NCBI RefSeq assembly: GCF_021044755.1
Contig: NZ_JAJNOR010000001.1
Span: 744,001 to 808,000, forward strand
Length of the DNA stretch: 64,000 nt
Source: Lientehia hominis
GTDB lineage: Bacteria; Bacillota; Clostridia; Lachnospirales; Lachnospiraceae
Reading direction: 5' to 3'
Part shown: positions 7,650 through 15,673 of the stretch, in pieces
Position numbering within the stretch: position 1 is the stretch's first letter
Layout: every line of letters begins with the position of its first letter
Program-made: the position numbers and the translations under genes
Notes under the pieces: model-generated
Database searches by the model: none
Seen by the model: the letters and a program-made list of their open reading frames with translations, nothing else
Told to the model about the DNA's origin: nothing

Positions 7650-8711
7650 TCAGTCTTCGATTTTTACGACCGGCTTGATCAGATCAGCAGGCTTGTCTCT
7701 CATCAGGAACAGCGCCTCTTCCACATGCTCCCAGCCCTCAAACACATGGGTGCTCAGCGGTGAAAGATCCAGCTTTCCAGATGATACCAGCGCTCCCAGC
7801 TTTTCCATACGCAGGCGTCCGCCCGGCATCAGTCCGCCGTTGATCTGTTTGTGGCCCATTCCCACACCCCATTCAACACGGGGGATATCGATCACTTCAC
7901 CGGAACCCAGGTAATTGACATTACCAATCTTTCCGCCGGGTTTCAGGCACTTGACCGCTTCTGAGAAGGTCTTCACACTGCCTCCCGCGATCACGACCTT
8001 GTCCACTCCTTTGCCGCCGGTCATCTTAAGCACCTGCTCCGCAATCGGGCCGTTTTTATAGCTGACAAAATCTGTCGCTCCATATCCCCTGGCCGCTTCC
8101 ACACAAACGGGCCTGGTGCCGACCGCGATAATCCTGGCAGCTCCGCGAAGGTTCGCTCCCGCTACGGACATCAGGCCTACAGGACCGATTCCGATCACCA
8201 GAACGGTATCTCCAAACTGTACGTCTGCCAGCTCGACACCGTGAAATCCGGTGGGAACCATATCAGAAAGCATACACGCGTCCACTGTATTGATATTGTC
8301 CGGAAGCAGAGCCAGGTTTCCATCCGCATCGTTTACATGGAAAAACTCGGAAAACACGCCGTCTTTGAAGTTGGAAAACTTCCAGCCTGCCAGCATGCCC
8401 CCAGAATGCATGGAATATCCTGCCTGGGCCTCCAATGAGTTCCAGTCGGGAGTGATAGCAGGAACCAGGACACGGTCTCCCGGCTTAAAATCCTTGACAA
8501 GCTCTCCTACCTCTACTATCTCTGCGCAGCCTTCATGGCCGAGGATCATATTATGTCGGTCTCCGATAGCGCCCTCCCAAAGCGTATGTACGTCTGAGGT
8601 ACAAATGGCAATTGCCAGGGGCTTACAGATTGCGTCCATCGGTCCGCATTTCGGTCTTTCTTTTTCAATCCATCCCGATTCACCAATCTTTAACATTGCA
8701 TAACCTTTCAT
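7650..8711 (-). CDS. adh: NADP-dependent secondary alcohol dehydrogenase
   Basis: Medium-chain zinc alcohol dehydrogenase of 353 aa that closely resembles the Clostridium beijerinckii secondary ADH from end to end. The catalytic zinc ligands C37, H59 and D150 are all in register. The NADP-selecting residues G198, T199 (Ser in the reference), R200 and Y218 are also present. The structural-zinc cysteine lobe is absent, as in that subfamily. Expected reaction: NADPH-linked interconversion of secondary alcohols and ketones such as isopropanol/acetone, plus some aldehydes. AGGAG precedes the ATG. It follows gntR-deoC but has its own promoter. Confidence 0.92.
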   Translation of the reverse strand: MKGYAMLKIGESGWIEKERPKCGPMDAICKPLAIAICTSDVHTLWEGAIGDRHNMILGHEGCAEIVEVGELVKDFKPGDRVLVPAITPDWNSLEAQAGYSMHSGGMLAGWKFSNFKDGVFSEFFHVNDADGNLALLPDNINTVDACMLSDMVPTGFHGVELADVQFGDTVLVIGIGPVGLMSVAGANLRGAARIIAVGTRPVCVEAARGYGATDFVSYKNGPIAEQVLKMTGGKGVDKVVIAGGSVKTFSEAVKCLKPGGKIGNVNYLGSGEVIDIPRVEWGVGMGHKQINGGLMPGGRLRMEKLGALVSSGKLDLSPLSTHVFEGWEHVEEALFLMRDKPADLIKPVVKIED

Positions 8712-8755
8712 GTTCTATATCTCCTTTCCATCCTTCAATTTCAAAAGATGTTCTA

Positions 8756-8784
8756 AGTATATCATCAATAGATTATGTAATCAA
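8756..8784 (-). promoter_or_regulatory. adh promoter with internal palindrome
   Basis: On the minus strand TTGATT (8779-8784), 17 bp, TATACT (8756-8761). The spacer contains GATTATGTAATC (8771-8782) with 5-bp arms, a plausible operator for the nearby GntR regulator. The link to that regulator is inferred from position. Confidence 0.6.
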
Positions 8785-8813
8785 TCAATAACCTTTTGGC
8801 ATTTTTACCAAAA

Positions 8814-9530
8814 TTATAGGACTTTATCTGTACCTTTTGCCAGAAGCCCTCCGTTCAGCTCTTCCATAACGGAAAGTGCCGAATCAAGTCCCAGCCCGAA
8901 ACGGCTGCAGCCTTCTTGTTCCATGGCAAAAATCGTGCCGGATGTACGGATTCCGCCCGCCGCCTTCAGTTTGATCCTTCCCCTCGCCTGAGAGGCCATG
9001 ATCTTTATATGCTCCAGCTTCGTCTTCTCCGCATACCAGCCTGTGCTCGTCTTTACATAATCGGCTCCGGCTTCCACGCACAGATCCACCGCCCGGCGGA
9101 TCTCCTGCTCCGTCAGACGGGGAGCTTCGATGATCACCTTCACCGGTATTCCGGAAGCATTCTCGATCACAGCCATGATCTCTTCCGTTGTCCAGGCATA
9201 TTCACCACTCCGGAATGCCGTCAGATTCATGACCATGTCCATTTCTCCGCAGCCCATCTCCCGGAGTTCTCTGGCTTGTCTCCCCTTCTGAGCCACCGTG
9301 TCGCCGCCCCCCGGAAAGCTGATGACGCCTCCCGTACGGATATCCGGCTCATCCCGCAGCTTTTCCGCCACATAACCGCTGAATGCCGGAAGCGTAAACA
9401 CACAAATGAAGCGGTATTTCCTGGCCGCCTCAATCATCCTGTTGATCTCATCCCTGGTATGAAGTGCCTGGACACAGCTGATATCAATATGTCTGGCCAG
9501 CCTCTGTGCTTCTGTACTCCTGTTTTCCAT
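8814..9530 (-). CDS. deoC: Deoxyribose-phosphate aldolase
   Basis: Class I aldolase splitting 2-deoxyribose-5-phosphate into glyceraldehyde-3-phosphate and acetaldehyde, 238 aa from the chosen start. The Schiff-base lysine is K160 in VKTSTGWY. The second lysine (K189, KAAGGIRT) and D98 in EMDMVMN match the DeoC proton relay. The ATG at 9530 follows the gntR stop by one base and has GGGAG upstream inside gntR; an upstream in-frame ATG at 9569 is less likely. It is translationally linked to the GntR regulator. KTSTGWY differs from the common KTSTGF, so a related aldolase substrate is possible. Confidence 0.85.
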   Translation of the reverse strand: MENRSTEAQRLARHIDISCVQALHTRDEINRMIEAARKYRFICVFTLPAFSGYVAEKLRDEPDIRTGGVISFPGGGDTVAQKGRQARELREMGCGEMDMVMNLTAFRSGEYAWTTEEIMAVIENASGIPVKVIIEAPRLTEQEIRRAVDLCVEAGADYVKTSTGWYAEKTKLEHIKIMASQARGRIKLKAAGGIRTSGTIFAMEQEGCSRFGLGLDSALSVMEELNGGLLAKGTDKVL

Positions 9531-9531
9531 T

Positions 9532-10263
9532 CTATTTGCTTCTCCCATGCCCGTGAATTTCGACCTCATACCAGCTGCCTATGATTCTTACATAATCCAT
9601 ACATATGGGCCTGTCCTCATGATAGCAGACCCGGCGCACCACTAAAAGAGCGTCTCTCGGCTTAATGCCCAGAATCTGAGCCTCCATAAAGGTGGCCGAT
9701 GCCGCGGATATCCTGTCCTTCGTGCTGTCAATGGCGATTCCATAGGTTTCCTCCAGAAACTGGTAAAGGGCCACAAACTTGTCTTGATATTTTTCTATAC
9801 CTGGAACGAAAGAATATGGAATATAATTTTCCATGATCGTCACAGGATTATCGTCCGCCAGCTGCAGGCGCTGCACCCGCGCGAGCTTCGTCCCGCTGGA
9901 TATCTCCAATTCCTCCGCCGTTTCCCCCACAGCATCCACAATATCGATCATCATACTTCCCGTAGATACTGCATAGCCCTTTTTTCTCAGAGATTCTGTA
10001 ACCGAGGTCACCTTGTTGTAATCCTGCGTCGCCTTATGATCACAGACCTTTGTGCCGCAGCCCTGCCGCACTTCCAGGATGTTCTCCTGGCTGAGCATCT
10101 TCACTGCCTTCCGGACCGTGGTCCTGCTCACGCCATATATTCCTTCCAGTTCGCTCTCCTTTGGAAGAAAGCTGTTGACTGGATACGTTCCCTTTTGAAT
10201 CTCCGCTTTCAGTCCCCGGTATACCTTCATGTAAATCGGCTCATTTGTCCTGTTGTTTTCCAT
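9532..10263 (-). CDS. GntR/HutC-family transcriptional regulator
   Basis: GntR regulator of about 243 aa. The N-terminal winged helix runs from YMKVYRGLKAEIQKG through SRTTVRKAVKMLSQENIL to RQGCGTKV. A UTRA ligand-binding domain follows (GTKLARVQRL ... DRISAASATFMEAQILGI ... LLVVRRVCY). UTRA domains sense small metabolites such as phosphosugars. Start chosen at 10263 (GGGAGA just upstream), with 10278 as an alternative. It heads a two-gene unit with deoC, and the adh promoter nearby holds a matching type of short palindrome, suggesting local control of deoxysugar catabolism. Confidence 0.88.
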   Translation of the reverse strand: MENNRTNEPIYMKVYRGLKAEIQKGTYPVNSFLPKESELEGIYGVSRTTVRKAVKMLSQENILEVRQGCGTKVCDHKATQDYNKVTSVTESLRKKGYAVSTGSMMIDIVDAVGETAEELEISSGTKLARVQRLQLADDNPVTIMENYIPYSFVPGIEKYQDKFVALYQFLEETYGIAIDSTKDRISAASATFMEAQILGIKPRDALLVVRRVCYHEDRPICMDYVRIIGSWYEVEIHGHGRSK

Positions 10264-10350
10264 TCTCTCCCACCCCATACGCACTTCATTACTGTGCCAC
10301 AAGTTTATCATATTCAGGAAACCGTTTCAATAAAGCCAGGAACCTGCTCC

Positions 10351-11100
10351 TCACTTTTTGAGTATTCTGCTCAAACTGGCGGCGTCTAATAAATTCACCG
10401 TCTCAAACTTTCCTTTATAAAACACACTCCAGTTATTGAAAACACAGGGCAGTTCCTTTGCTTTCTGCAGAGTATCCACCTGTATAAAGGACACGGGGAC
10501 GCCGTTTTGTTCACAATATTTTTTTACTCTCTCCACGTTCTGACAGATATAGGGGCATTGCATATCATGGTAAATCGTCAGCTCTTTATTTTCAATCTCC
10601 GGATTTTTAACACGCTGTGTGAAATTCGGCAGTGTTCCGTCAAAAGAAAGCGCCAGCAGATCATATCCATAGTCAGTGGTATCGACAACCTTAAAGCCAA
10701 ACTTCTTCGCAAACGCTTGGTCGGACAGCCAGGCCTTCTGTTTTTGTGCTCCGAGCATACAGACTCCGGATTTGCCTTTTCTTTTGGCATCCGCCAAACA
10801 ATATTCCATCAGAGATTTCCCGTATCCCTTTCTTTTATGGCTGCCGGAGACCCATAAGCAGTACAGATAATAATAATTGCCGCCTATTATGGGAACCCAT
10901 GCCGTTTCAAGAGGAGCATATTCAATAAAAACGACAGCCTTTTCATTTAACTTTCTAAAAACATGGCCTTCCTTCAGCCGTTCTGAAAGCCATTTCTTCT
11001 TTGCTTCGATACCTTGATGCGGCTTTTTGCTGCGGATGATGCAGCATAAATGCTCATCGGCAAGGTTCTCTGCAGTTATGTTTATAAAATCAGATTCCAT
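10351..11100 (-). CDS. GNAT acetyltransferase with YoaP-like C-terminal domain
   Basis: Two-domain protein of 249 aa resembling Bacillus YoaP. Residues 1-150 are a GNAT acyltransferase with the acetyl-CoA loop RKGYGKSL (about 90-97). Residues 165-249 are a thioredoxin-like YoaP domain with two cysteines in MQCPYICQN (C182 and C186). Substrate unknown. I placed the start at 11100 since GAGG sits six bases upstream; the ATG at 11106 abuts that site. It lies 20 bp downstream of the XRE gene, so the two may be cotranscribed. Confidence 0.85.
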   Translation of the reverse strand: MESDFINITAENLADEHLCCIIRSKKPHQGIEAKKKWLSERLKEGHVFRKLNEKAVVFIEYAPLETAWVPIIGGNYYYLYCLWVSGSHKRKGYGKSLMEYCLADAKRKGKSGVCMLGAQKQKAWLSDQAFAKKFGFKVVDTTDYGYDLLALSFDGTLPNFTQRVKNPEIENKELTIYHDMQCPYICQNVERVKKYCEQNGVPVSFIQVDTLQKAKELPCVFNNWSVFYKGKFETVNLLDAASLSRILKK

Positions 11101-11120
11101 GTGCATCCTCGTTTCTTAAA

Positions 11121-11894
11121 CTATTGACAATAAAACTGTCTCTCTGTCCAATGGTCAAAATGATAAGTATTGTTACCCGTGACATATAGATCGGAATATA
11201 AAAAGGTAATCAGATCCATATCATCAAATAAGTCAAATATCCATTCGTCCCAACTGTCGTAGTCTATTTCGTCATCATCCGGCTCCATACTTTCTATCAG
11301 GAAACGTGATTCTTCCACAACCAGATATAGTGCCAGTTCTTCCATTACACTATGAGCTGTCATTTGATTGCCAGCGTGAGCAATTGCCTGTAATTGAACA
11401 ACTGCAGCATGCAGAACATACAAGAAATCATAATCATAGCGCATAAGAAACTGCGGAGGCAATAAGGATTCCAGCCATGAAGCGCCTATTTCGCCAATAT
11501 GCGACCCCTTGGGCATGGAAGAAAGTGCTTCCATATCCTCATGTAAATGGTCCAGCAAAATATCGCTGCCAATGACAAAGGACGCGGCCGCAAGTTCACC
11601 AAACGTATTCTCCAGATATGACGACCATATTTCCCGCTTTTTATATTCATCCATATTTAATGTGTCACTTGTATCATTATCCTCTCCATCCGGTAGGGCA
11701 TGCCAATTTAACGCTTTGCAGATTCCTATACATTTGTCCTTTCTTATAGATTCTCCGGATTCATAGCGGCTCCATGTCTTTGTTCCAACCCCCGCTTTAG
11801 ACGCGGCCTCTTCAATCGTAAGATTTAGTTCATTCCGCCTGAGTCTGATACATTTAGCAAGCTCTGAACTGCCTTTAATTGATCTTTGTCCCAT
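11121..11894 (-). CDS. XRE-family transcriptional regulator
   Basis: 257 aa with an N-terminal Cro/C1-type helix-turn-helix at about residues 12-60 (LAKCIRLRRNELNLTIEEAA, then VGTKTWSRYESGESIR). The remainder is an acidic, aromatic-rich domain with no recognised relatives, ending in a very acidic stretch (DDDEIDYDSWDEWIFDLFDDMD). AAAGGAG precedes the ATG. Upstream lie repeated ATGTCA elements and a perfect palindrome that may be its own operator. Ligand and targets unknown. Confidence 0.8.
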   Translation of the reverse strand: MGQRSIKGSSELAKCIRLRRNELNLTIEEAASKAGVGTKTWSRYESGESIRKDKCIGICKALNWHALPDGEDNDTSDTLNMDEYKKREIWSSYLENTFGELAAASFVIGSDILLDHLHEDMEALSSMPKGSHIGEIGASWLESLLPPQFLMRYDYDFLYVLHAAVVQLQAIAHAGNQMTAHSVMEELALYLVVEESRFLIESMEPDDDEIDYDSWDEWIFDLFDDMDLITFLYSDLYVTGNNTYHFDHWTERQFYCQ

Positions 11895-11918
11895 GTTTTG
11901 CTCCTTTCAGCATTCATT

Positions 11919-11969
11919 ATGACCGGTCATCTATATGTCATTATGTCACCAATTTTCGGTTATGTCAAG
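11919..11969 (-). promoter_or_regulatory. XRE gene promoter with ATGTCA repeats
   Basis: On the minus strand TTGACA (11964-11969), 18 bp, CATAAT (11940-11945). Three copies of ATGTCA on the plus strand (11935, 11943, 11962) and the perfect palindrome ATGACCGGTCAT (11919-11930) crowd this promoter. This is typical of an autoregulated gene. The binding factor is inferred. Confidence 0.55.
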
Positions 11970-12115
11970 AAGCTTTTTTAAAAAGCTGCGGAAATTTACA
12001 GAGAAAAAAGGCCCTTATTTGGATTATCTCAATTTTGAGTTCCAAATTTGAGCCTCGTTTTATGGTACACCTTTGAATACCCTTCAAACAAACTCATCTT
12101 AACGAATCAGAGGAG

Positions 12116-12228
12116 GCAGGAGGAAGGCAGAAACGGAAGACGGGAAATCATAAAGATTTCCTGTCGACTGTGAGCGGTACTGCCGGAACGTGGATTTCCA
12201 AGGTTGATTCCAAAAAGTATTTAGTATC
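12116..12228 (-). repeat. Hairpin repeat, copy 1 (inverted relative to copy 2)
   Basis: Read on the minus strand, this shares several near-identical blocks with 13883-14100 on the plus strand. The blocks are a 24-nt block ending ACTTTTTGGAATCA (22 of 24 match), GTTCCGGCAGTACCGCTCAC, a hairpin GACAGGAAATC / GATTTCC(C)GTC with loop TTTAT, and TTCCGTTTCTGCCT. It lacks two inserts present in copy 2. It lies just past the tRNA-Leu terminator, with no gene overlapping. Confidence 0.8.
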
Positions 12229-12266
12229 ACAAGTCACTTTTCGATGTCTCATTTTCAAGTCATAAG

Positions 12267-12303
12267 AAAAAGCTGCATCGTGATTTCTCAAAATGCAGCT
12301 TTT
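12267..12303 (-). terminator. tRNA-Leu terminator
   Basis: AAAAGCTGCAT / ATGCAGCTTTT stem with a U-rich tail on the minus strand, 8 bp after the tRNA 3' end. Confidence 0.85.
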
Positions 12304-12310
12304 AGCTTCA

Positions 12311-12392
12311 TACGGATAATGGGACTCGAACCCACACGCCTTTCAGCACAGGAACCTAAATCCTGCGTGTCTGCCAATTCCACCATATCCGT
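12311..12392 (-). tRNA. tRNA-Leu (UAG anticodon)
   Basis: 82-nt type II tRNA. The acceptor stem ACGGATA pairs with TATCCGT, with A as discriminator base. D-arm sequence TGGTGGAATTGGCAGA, anticodon stem CAGGA/TCCTG around loop TTTAGGT (anticodon TAG), a variable arm, and T-arm GGGTTCGAGTCCC. CCA is not encoded. It sits between the NSS transporter and its own terminator. Confidence 0.93.
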
Positions 12393-12400
12393 ATGGAAAA

Positions 12401-12433
12401 ACTACCGCACCGGCCCAAAACCGATGCGGTATC
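12401..12433 (-). terminator. Terminator of NSS transporter
   Basis: On the minus strand ACCGCATCGG / CCGGTGCGGT (12421-12430 and 12404-12413) with a following GTTTTTCC. It lies between the transporter stop and the tRNA. Confidence 0.7.
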
Positions 12434-12481
12434 ATCTTACCATCTCCGTCAAAAAAAGTCAACATAACGGCGGAGTTCTAT

Positions 12482-13816
12482 TCAGCCGATCCCTCCGAAC
12501 AAAATTCCCAGGACATATACCACAAGCGTCAGTCCCACAAAGAGATACTTGGTCACCGGTTCAAACCAGCTGCCCAGCTTTTTCTTCCTTCCGAGCTGCA
12601 CCTGTTCTCTTGCGTATCCCTTTGGGCATACCCAGAAAAACATCACCGCCGCCAGCAGAGCGCCAAGAGGGATAATGTAGATGGACACCACGTCCATCCA
12701 CTTGCTCACAGCATCGGCGCTCTCGATGAAGATTCCCACCGCGGCAGCCACGAAAGCCACAATTCCCACCGCCATCTTCCTAGACATCCGGAATTGCTCC
12801 TGAAGAGCTTCGATGGGAGTTTCAAACAGGTTCATAAGAGAAGTTATGGCTGCGAACAGCACTGCCACAAAAAAGATCACAGAAAACAGCCATCCAAAGG
12901 GCATCTTCTGAAATACGGCAGGCAAAGTAATGAACATGAGCGGCGGTCCGGCAGAAACGTCCAGCCCAAAGGCAAAAACTGCCGGAATCACCACCATTCC
13001 CGCCAGAAGCGCAGCACAGGTATCAAATATCGCCACATTCCTGCCGCAGCTCACCACGTCCACATCCTTTTTCAGATAGCTGCCATACACTATGGTCCCC
13101 GAGCCTGCCAGGGACAGAGAGAAAAAGGCCTGTCCCAGAGCATAGACCCAGGTCTTCACATCCGCCAGTGATTCCCATCTCGGAATGAACAAATAGCGGT
13201 AGCCTTCCGAAGCGCCTTTGAGTGTAAAGACTCGAACAAGAAGGACCACAAAAAACACAAAGAAGGCCGGCATCATAATCTTGTTCATTTTTTCAATTCC
13301 TCTGGATACGCCAAACAGCATGATGGCAAAGGTAATGGCAAGCCCCAGCATATGCCAGCCGATGCTGCCGAAATTTCCGGCAAGAGCGCCAAAATAGGCT
13401 CCCATATCCCCAACCTTCCCCAGGTTTCCAGCCACAGCTCCGCACAGATATTTTATAAACCAGCCCACTACCACCGAATATCCAATGGCGATTCCCAGGG
13501 AACCGATCACGGGAATCAGGCCAATCAGCTTTCCTCCCTTCTTTCCCCGCAGCTTCATGGCCTTTTCAAAGGCCCCGGCAGGGCCTGTCCCCATGGAACG
13601 GCCGAAGGCCATTTCGCCGATCACACCGGAAAAACCCAATAACACCACAAAAATAAAATACGGGATCAGAAAAGCTGCTCCGCCGAATTTCCCCGTCCGG
13701 TATGGAAACATCCAGATATTTCCCATTCCCACTGCTGATCCGACACATGCTACAATAAAACCCATCCTGCTGCGGAATGCATCTCTTCCCGGAATCTCTT
13801 CTCTTTTCTTTTTCAT
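12482..13816 (-). CDS. Sodium-dependent neurotransmitter-symporter-family transporter
   Basis: NSS/SNF-family Na+-coupled solute symporter of 444 aa, the length of the bacterial 11-helix members such as TnaT/MhsT. Its signature GSAVGMGNIWMFPYRTGKFGGAAFL (two pieces, about residues 26-50) covers the unwound helix 1 that binds sodium and substrate. It likely imports an amino acid; the specificity cannot be read. GGGGTAGAG precedes the start. It is the sole protein gene between the two inverted repeat copies. Confidence 0.9.
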   Translation of the reverse strand: MKKKREEIPGRDAFRSRMGFIVACVGSAVGMGNIWMFPYRTGKFGGAAFLIPYFIFVVLLGFSGVIGEMAFGRSMGTGPAGAFEKAMKLRGKKGGKLIGLIPVIGSLGIAIGYSVVVGWFIKYLCGAVAGNLGKVGDMGAYFGALAGNFGSIGWHMLGLAITFAIMLFGVSRGIEKMNKIMMPAFFVFFVVLLVRVFTLKGASEGYRYLFIPRWESLADVKTWVYALGQAFFSLSLAGSGTIVYGSYLKKDVDVVSCGRNVAIFDTCAALLAGMVVIPAVFAFGLDVSAGPPLMFITLPAVFQKMPFGWLFSVIFFVAVLFAAITSLMNLFETPIEALQEQFRMSRKMAVGIVAFVAAAVGIFIESADAVSKWMDVVSIYIIPLGALLAAVMFFWVCPKGYAREQVQLGRKKKLGSWFEPVTKYLFVGLTLVVYVLGILFGGIG

Positions 13817-13882
13817 GACTCTACCCCATTTCCGTTCTCATTGCAATACAGTCGACCAAATATGGCCGGATTTACTCAACTA

Positions 13883-14100
13883 TGATACAAAACACTTTTT
13901 GGAATCATTTTTAGTCAGCTCCAATTCAGTACCGGCAGAAGTTCCGGACCGTCACGATTTCGGTTCGCTGGCGATGCAGAGGCCGCTTTATCTCCGTTCC
14001 GGCAGTACCGCTCACATGTCGACAGGAAATCTTTATGATTTCCTGTCTCCTGTTCGTTCAGAAACGGAATCGGATTTTCCGTTTCTGCCTCCCTCCTCCT
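13883..14100 (+). repeat. Hairpin repeat, copy 2
   Basis: Plus-strand counterpart of 12116-12228. It holds a perfect 11-bp hairpin GACAGGAAATC (14021-14031) / GATTTCCTGTC (14037-14047). A second 11-bp hairpin CAGAAACGGAA (14059-14069) / TTCCGTTTCTG (14077-14087) is mostly absent from copy 1. A unique GC-rich insert fills about 13911-13990. No credible reading frame. Confidence 0.8.
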
Positions 14101-14480
14101 GGAGAACACCGGCCTCTGCGCTGCGGTGAGCCGCCTCAATGGCTTTCAGGACAAACGAATGCTTATTTCGGTGCGGAAAGAGGAGCAGAAGGAATGTTCC
14201 GATTCCATCGTAAGGGGAGCGCTGCAGAGGCGTTAGCAGGATCTCCCGGCCGCAGGGAGGCAAAAATCGCATATCATGCGGATTTTTGTTGGAATCTGAC
14301 ATGGAAAAATATCGATTTATCCATGTCAGTTGGAAAAGACCGACCGGAGGCCGCAGAGATGCTGGTTACGGCTGCCAGCGACCCGTCTGGATGGAAACGG
14401 ACATCCTTCTGTTTCCCCGGGTTAATAAAAATAAGGTTATTTGAAAGGTATTTAAAGGTATACCTTGTATATCGACGCTA
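14101..14480 (+). other. Hairpin-rich intergenic region, possible structured RNA
   Basis: No gene is supported here, but potential stems are frequent. They are GCCTCTGC (14112-14119) with GCAGAGGC (14224-14231) as a long-range closing helix, CTCCC/GGGAG (14243-14259), AAAAATC-GCAT / ATGC-G-GATTTTT (14262-14287), and CTGACATGG / CCATGTCAG (14296-14329). It directly continues repeat copy 2. It could be a structured noncoding RNA, the rest of a larger repeat, or decayed sequence. It matches no RNA family I can name. Confidence 0.35.
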
Positions 14481-14545
14481 AAATGTTAACAGATAAACGC
14501 CTTTTTGACAATAGCTCTTTCTTCCGGTCCTATCCGCGCAAACAA

Positions 14546-14576
14546 CGGAGCGGCATCAATTTCTGATGCCGCTCCG
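14546..14576 (-). terminator. Terminator of CBS gene
   Basis: CGGAGCGGCATCA (14546-14558) / TGATGCCGCTCCG (14564-14576), a 13-bp stem with a 5-nt loop. The following minus-strand sequence is GTTGTTTG. It lies 40 bp past the CBS gene. Confidence 0.75.
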
Positions 14577-14616
14577 CCGCCGGAGAAATATCCCCGTATC
14601 CCCTGTCCTTCGGAGA

Positions 14617-15027
14617 CTATTCACATTTTACCATATGTTCATAACAATAATGGATGATATCCTTCCGTTTCACGATGCCGATAAAAATTTCATTATCATC
14701 CACCACAGGAACGAAATTCTGATTCATGACCTTTTCCATCAGGTCCTCCATCTTCGCATTTACGGACACGGCTGCGGTTTTCTTTTTCCGCCTGATGTTC
14801 ATAATGCGGACATTCTCTGCCTCACGTATGTTGAGGTCCCAGTCCTCCTTCACATACCAGAGCAAGTCTCCCTCCGTAATAGTGCCTGCATATCTGCCGT
14901 CCCGGCTGATGACCGGCACCTCGGAAAATCGGTGGTACTCCATCTTTTCAATGGTCTGCCGAAGAGTATAATCTTCATATACAAATTCCACATCACTTTT
15001 GGGAGTCAGGAAAAACAATATGTTCAT
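14617..15027 (-). CDS. CBS-domain protein
   Basis: 136-aa cytosolic protein built from two CBS motifs. The first is around DYTLRQTIEKMEYHRFSEVPVISRDGRYAGTIT (in pieces, about 17-55); the second is around MEDLMEKVMNQNFVPVVDDNEIFIGIVKRKDII (about 92-126). Such pairs bind adenine nucleotides and act as sensors; no effector domain is attached. Start set at 15027 (GGAGG seven bases upstream); an ATG two codons earlier is too close to that site. Confidence 0.85.
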   Translation of the reverse strand: MNILFFLTPKSDVEFVYEDYTLRQTIEKMEYHRFSEVPVISRDGRYAGTITEGDLLWYVKEDWDLNIREAENVRIMNIRRKKKTAAVSVNAKMEDLMEKVMNQNFVPVVDDNEIFIGIVKRKDIIHYCYEHMVKCE

Positions 15028-15138
15028 GGACATCTCCCTCCCGCCGGCTTGCCGGCAGTTCTCTCGGTATCCATAGTACCATATTCTTTCCTAACTTTCC
15101 AGTCTCTCCCTTCGGATTTTAGAAAAGATTAAGAAGTT

Positions 15139-15333
15139 TCAGGATTTACTCATTTCTCTTTTTTTCTTTGTCATCAGACCGCCGATGCGCCCGGATTCTT
15201 TTGCGGAAAGACATCTCCAGCCTCCATCTATTACCTTCTGATAAACTCCGATCTCATCGGCAATCTCCAGCTTTAATTTCTCCTCCGGCGTCAGGTTTTC
15301 CAAATCAATCGGCTTATCTTTTTTCTTTCCCAT
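15139..15333 (-). CDS. Small acid-soluble spore protein, alpha/beta type
   Basis: 64-aa lysine-rich protein. The segment KLEIADEIGVYQKVIDGGW followed by LSAKESGRIGGLMTKK matches the alpha/beta SASP pattern (ELA..LG....V...GW....ar..G..Gg.m) and is closest to the SspF-like branch. Such proteins coat spore DNA and protect it from UV and heat. It marks the organism as a spore former. AAAGGAG precedes the start. I could not identify a clear sigma-G promoter upstream. Confidence 0.8.
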   Translation of the reverse strand: MGKKKDKPIDLENLTPEEKLKLEIADEIGVYQKVIDGGWRCLSAKESGRIGGLMTKKKREMSKS

Positions 15334-15416
15334 AAAAACAATGCTCCTTTCCCCCTGTCCTTCAGGGCTACTTAGAGCATCGCCGTTTTTTTAAAAAATA
15401 TACAGGCCTTCCCGCA

Positions 15417-15608
15417 CTAATTTTCTGGATTCTGCGGCATGATCACAGCTGCTATCAAATACGCCAGGATACCGGCACCCGTACAGCCAAACAGCGCCCA
15501 GATCACTCGAATGATCGTAGCGTCAACGCCGAAATACTCTCCAATGCCGCCGCATACGCCAAGCAGCATCCTGTCTCTTACAGAACGGTATAATCTTTTT
15601 GGTTCCAT
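15417..15608 (-). CDS. PspC-domain membrane protein
   Basis: 63 aa, almost only a PspC domain: KRLYRSVRDRMLLGVCGGIGEYFGVDATIIRVIWAL (in pieces), then a transmembrane helix GAGILAYLIAAVIMP. It is likely an inner-membrane envelope-stress factor. It is the last gene of the PadR-DUF1700-DUF4097 cluster, 65 bp after DUF4097. Confidence 0.88.
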   Translation of the reverse strand: MEPKRLYRSVRDRMLLGVCGGIGEYFGVDATIIRVIWALFGCTGAGILAYLIAAVIMPQNPEN

Positions 15609-15673
15609 GCTCTATTCCTCCTATAACCTTAATTCAGGCCTCCTGCCCATTCTATATCAAATTTGCCGTAAAC

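Noticed and set aside
14035..14481. 148-codon frame within the repeat and hairpin-rich region
   Set aside because: No ribosome site, crosses repeat hairpins and shows no recognisable protein; stems explain the region better.
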